Shown here one piece after another: positions 61,697-64,000 of a stretch of DNA of 64,000 nucleotides. The notes under the pieces are model-generated. The model did not search any database and was not told where the DNA came from. It saw nothing but the letters and a program-made list of their open reading frames with translations. The position numbers and the translations under genes are program-made. The stretch comes from Onthophagus taurus (Eukaryota > Arthropoda > Insecta > Coleoptera > Scarabaeidae). Numbering within the stretch: position 1 is the first letter of the stretch; every line of letters starts with the position of its first letter. The stretch spans positions 2,790,001 to 2,854,000 of the forward strand of contig NW_027248941.1 in assembly GCF_036711975.1 (NCBI RefSeq). The letters run 5' to 3'.

Positions 61697-61984
61697 TTAA
61701 AAAAAAGTAATAGTTGCTTTTCCGTTATTAATTAAACACTGCAGAATCACTTCCTTCACCTTTTTTATGGTACATAAACGATCCTTATGGGTGTTATATC
61801 TCAAATAACCAAATAAAAAAGAATCTAGCATCATAGAAGTGCTTGATTCGAAGAGATTTACATCATTTTTTCCCATTTCGTAAAACATAACCTAAAAAAA
61901 ATGTTTAAAGAGTCTATTTAAAATAAAATGATTGTTTACCTTATTAATATGCAGCAAAATCTTAATTTTGGTGAGGATTAACAT
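61697..61984 (-). CDS. Small two-exon ORF, 79 residues, unknown
   Basis: Exons 61984-61940 and 61891-61697 join in frame (AAG/GTAAAC donor, TTTTTTTTAG acceptor, 48-base intron) to MLILTKIKILLHINK + VMFYEMGKNDVN..., ending KATITFF. The middle SMMLDSFLFGYL faintly resembles the helix of metaxin or GST C-terminal domains, but this is too weak to name it. It may be a real small gene, a fragment, or chance: the second exon starts at one of the window's many AGGTTATG motifs, which lowers my trust. Confidence 0.3.
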
Positions 61985-62659
61985 TAAATAAAAGGGGAAT
62001 TAATTAGAAAAAAATTAAAGATACGTTGTTTGAATGATAGCTGATTTTTAGCAAGGTCAACTTGTCACCAAAAGAGGGCGCGCAAAATTGTTATTTTAAT
62101 TTTAATAAAAATTAATGTCTGTAATTATTGAATTATTAATAAATTCGTTATTATTAATAATCTTATTAATTAAATCCTAAAATCATATTTTAAAACGAAT
62201 TTATTCAGAATGTTCGTTTGAAATTTATGTGACTTTTGAGGTTATGTTTATGTTTCCCCACTAATGTGTTATTAATATTAATGTATTCATAGAAAGAAAT
62301 AATAATATTAAATAAATATTAATAGAAAACTCATATTCATTAAATTAAAATCGATTAAACAATGGAAGTATTATTTGTAGTGAATTTGAACAAGAAACTC
62401 TTTCCTTTTCATCGGAAACTTTATTTAATCTACTTTATCATTTAGATTTAACCAAGTGAATGGGGACACTACATGAATTGCAACCCAAACAGAAATATTT
62501 AAATGATTTAAGATAGTGGAAGGGAAAGTTGAAAAATTCTTAGTGTGTCTGACCTAGATGTCTTTTAGTAAGGCCCCAACCGGGCGAGAGTGTAAACGTT
62601 AACTTTCGCTTTTACTCAGTAAAGAAAACGAAACTCCGACGAATCGATGACACAGAAAA
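61985..62659. other. Intergenic upstream of secreted-protein gene
   Basis: AT-rich, with a GC-richer patch at 62560-62650 just before the start codon that is probably the promoter and 5' UTR. No other feature seen. Confidence 0.4.
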
Positions 62660-63547
62660 ATGTTATTTTTTAAATTTTTGGTGTTAATCGGTGCGTTTTT
62701 TCCGGGTGAGTTTCTTACTAAAAAATTTAAAAAAAACTGACTTAATTGATTTTATTATTTAAAATTTAGGTTCAAACTCTTTAATAGTACCGGGGGAAAT
62801 CCCAACTTTGCTTAGTTTGATTTATTCTAACATTCCAACAATTAAAAAAGGTGAGTTTTTAATTAACATAACCTAAAAAAATTTTTTTTTTAATAATTTC
62901 CGATTGAGAAATTATAAACGAAGAAACCTTGAAGTATCTATTAGCTTCGTCATAAATTGTTACGCGAATGCAAGTGAAAGTAAACTTAACAAGATAAACT
63001 TACCATTCCCCGTTTTCCAAGTTGACTTTTAACCTCACTTTCAAGGTTATTAATAAATTTTTGCTTTTTAGGTACCGATTCAAGATTAGGTTGGGGATTT
63101 CGCCTCGGAAACCGCGCAGATTTCCAAGTTTTAGTCGAATTGGGCCCACAAACAAACACTCAACCTTTAGCGAATCAACAACAACCATCAGGATCATCAA
63201 AAAGGGAATCATCCGATAGTTTAAGAGATATCCTTTGGGCGCAGAGGCAACAAGAAAAATTAGATCGAAAGAAAACCACAGAAAAACCACAAGTATAATA
63301 TAATAAATTGTTTTTTGTACAGATTAAAACGTAATTCTTTTAGTTCTCAAATACAAACGGAGGGGGTTGGTTAAAAGAATGGAGCGAGTCGATGCAATCC
63401 AAAGAAACTCCACAAAAACCCGTTAAAATAATTGATGTCCCACTTGGAATTGGTGAAGTTGATGCGAAATTAGTTATTCCCGAGGATGATCTTAATCATG
63501 ATGAAAAGGATGAAAATAATGAGGTTAAATCGGAAAAAGATAATTAA
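62660..63547 (+). CDS. Secreted protein of unknown function, 183 residues
   Basis: Four exons, 62660-62705, 62770-62850, 63072-63292 and 63344-63547. The N-terminus MLFFKFLVLIGAFFPGSNS is a clear signal peptide. The mature part is short and polar: IVPGEIPTLLSLIYSNIP, a Gly/Arg patch GWGFRLGNRADFQV, a Gln/Ser-rich middle, LRDILWAQRQQEKLDRKKTT, then a conserved-looking WLKEWSESMQ and an acidic C-terminal tail. There is no cysteine and no domain I know. The first three junctions are phase-consistent (G/GT twice) and the intron ends are normal, which supports a real gene. The family may be insect-specific. Confidence 0.72.
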
Positions 63548-64000
63548 ATATTTGTGTTGTAAAGTTAGTTTGTTAGGTTATGTAGGTATTTATTAATAAA
63601 TGAGGTTATTTTTTTAAATGGATGAGGAGCGCCATCTATTATTGAATAGCGAAACTATTAAAGAATGAAATGAAAATGACGTAATTATTAATTAAATAAA
63701 GACGATTGGGAAAAATGTAGGGACTAAAGAGGTTCGTAATAATAATAATAATTAATTTTTATTATATTATGACGTAATGTCCCACTTTTTATTCAACTTT
63801 TTTTAACTTATGTTAGACAGAGAGAAAAGGAAACTGATAATTTTTACTTACTTAAATATATTACATAATATTTCCACTAAAAATCGTCATCTCAGTTATT
63901 TTCGGGTAACTTCTTCTTATTAATTTTCTTTTTTTGTTAATTTTCTCGTTTAACTTTACTTCCTTATTAATCCTTATCTTAATCTCATTAAATATACATC
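63548..64000. other. 3' flank at window end
   Basis: 3' flank of the secreted-protein gene with an AGATGGCGC motif (minus strand) at 63629-63638. I see no exon before the window ends. Confidence 0.4.

Noticed and set aside
1-64000. CRISPR arrays, operons, bacterial transfer
   Set aside because: Spliced animal genes throughout; the 122-bp array has no spacers and is a satellite.

Overview
This is an AT-rich nuclear window from an animal, almost certainly an insect and plausibly a beetle. The evidence is a six-cysteine odorant-binding protein, a pickpocket-type DEG/ENaC channel, insect-style orthologues throughout, and many introns of only about 45-60 bases with GT-AG ends. The species cannot be fixed from the sequence. 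I rebuilt 19 spliced or single-exon genes by hand from exon frames and splice signals. Exon sums were checked for frame; residue numbers are approximate.

Layout. 0.6-7.3 kb: odorant-binding protein (+), vps53 (+), a collapsed second copy of vps53, and Rad9 (-). 7.8-14.5 kb: RpL32, a codanin-1/disc lost orthologue and a Brinker-like/BTB regulator, all (-). 15-19.5 kb: the deubiquitinase MINDY3 (+) and the clamp-loader subunit RfC4 (+). 20.7-29.6 kb: an LDLa membrane protein, an FAD amine oxidase and a CD36-family receptor, all (-). 32.3-41.3 kb: Lamin, VMP1/Tango5, a tiny SAP protein and a pickpocket channel, all (-). 42.2-47.3 kb: TMEM134 (+), FLVCR (+) and nucleoredoxin (-). 47.9-60.3 kb: a 15-exon Wdr62/MAPKBP1 scaffold (-). 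61.7-63.5 kb: a doubtful two-exon ORF (-) and an unknown secreted protein (+).

These are mostly housekeeping genes with no shared pathway. Rad9 and RfC4 both belong to clamp and clamp-loader biology, but I see no co-regulation.

The unusual content is structural. Several genes carry degenerate tandem copies of their own ends: all of vps53 collapsed to about 0.9 kb, RfC4 exon 1, the 3' end of the LDLa gene, and the pickpocket first exon. There is a TIR-ended element containing a 122-bp satellite with an LTR-like insertion nested in it, a TTTGTCC-ended MITE family with two members, a foldback with arms of about 60 bp inside vps53, and further dispersed repeat families. Two short motifs recur across intergenic and intronic DNA: AACATAACCTCACTTTT-like, and AGATGGCGC-like (resembling CTCF sites). 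I found no tRNA, rRNA or CRISPR array, and no clearly novel multi-gene system.
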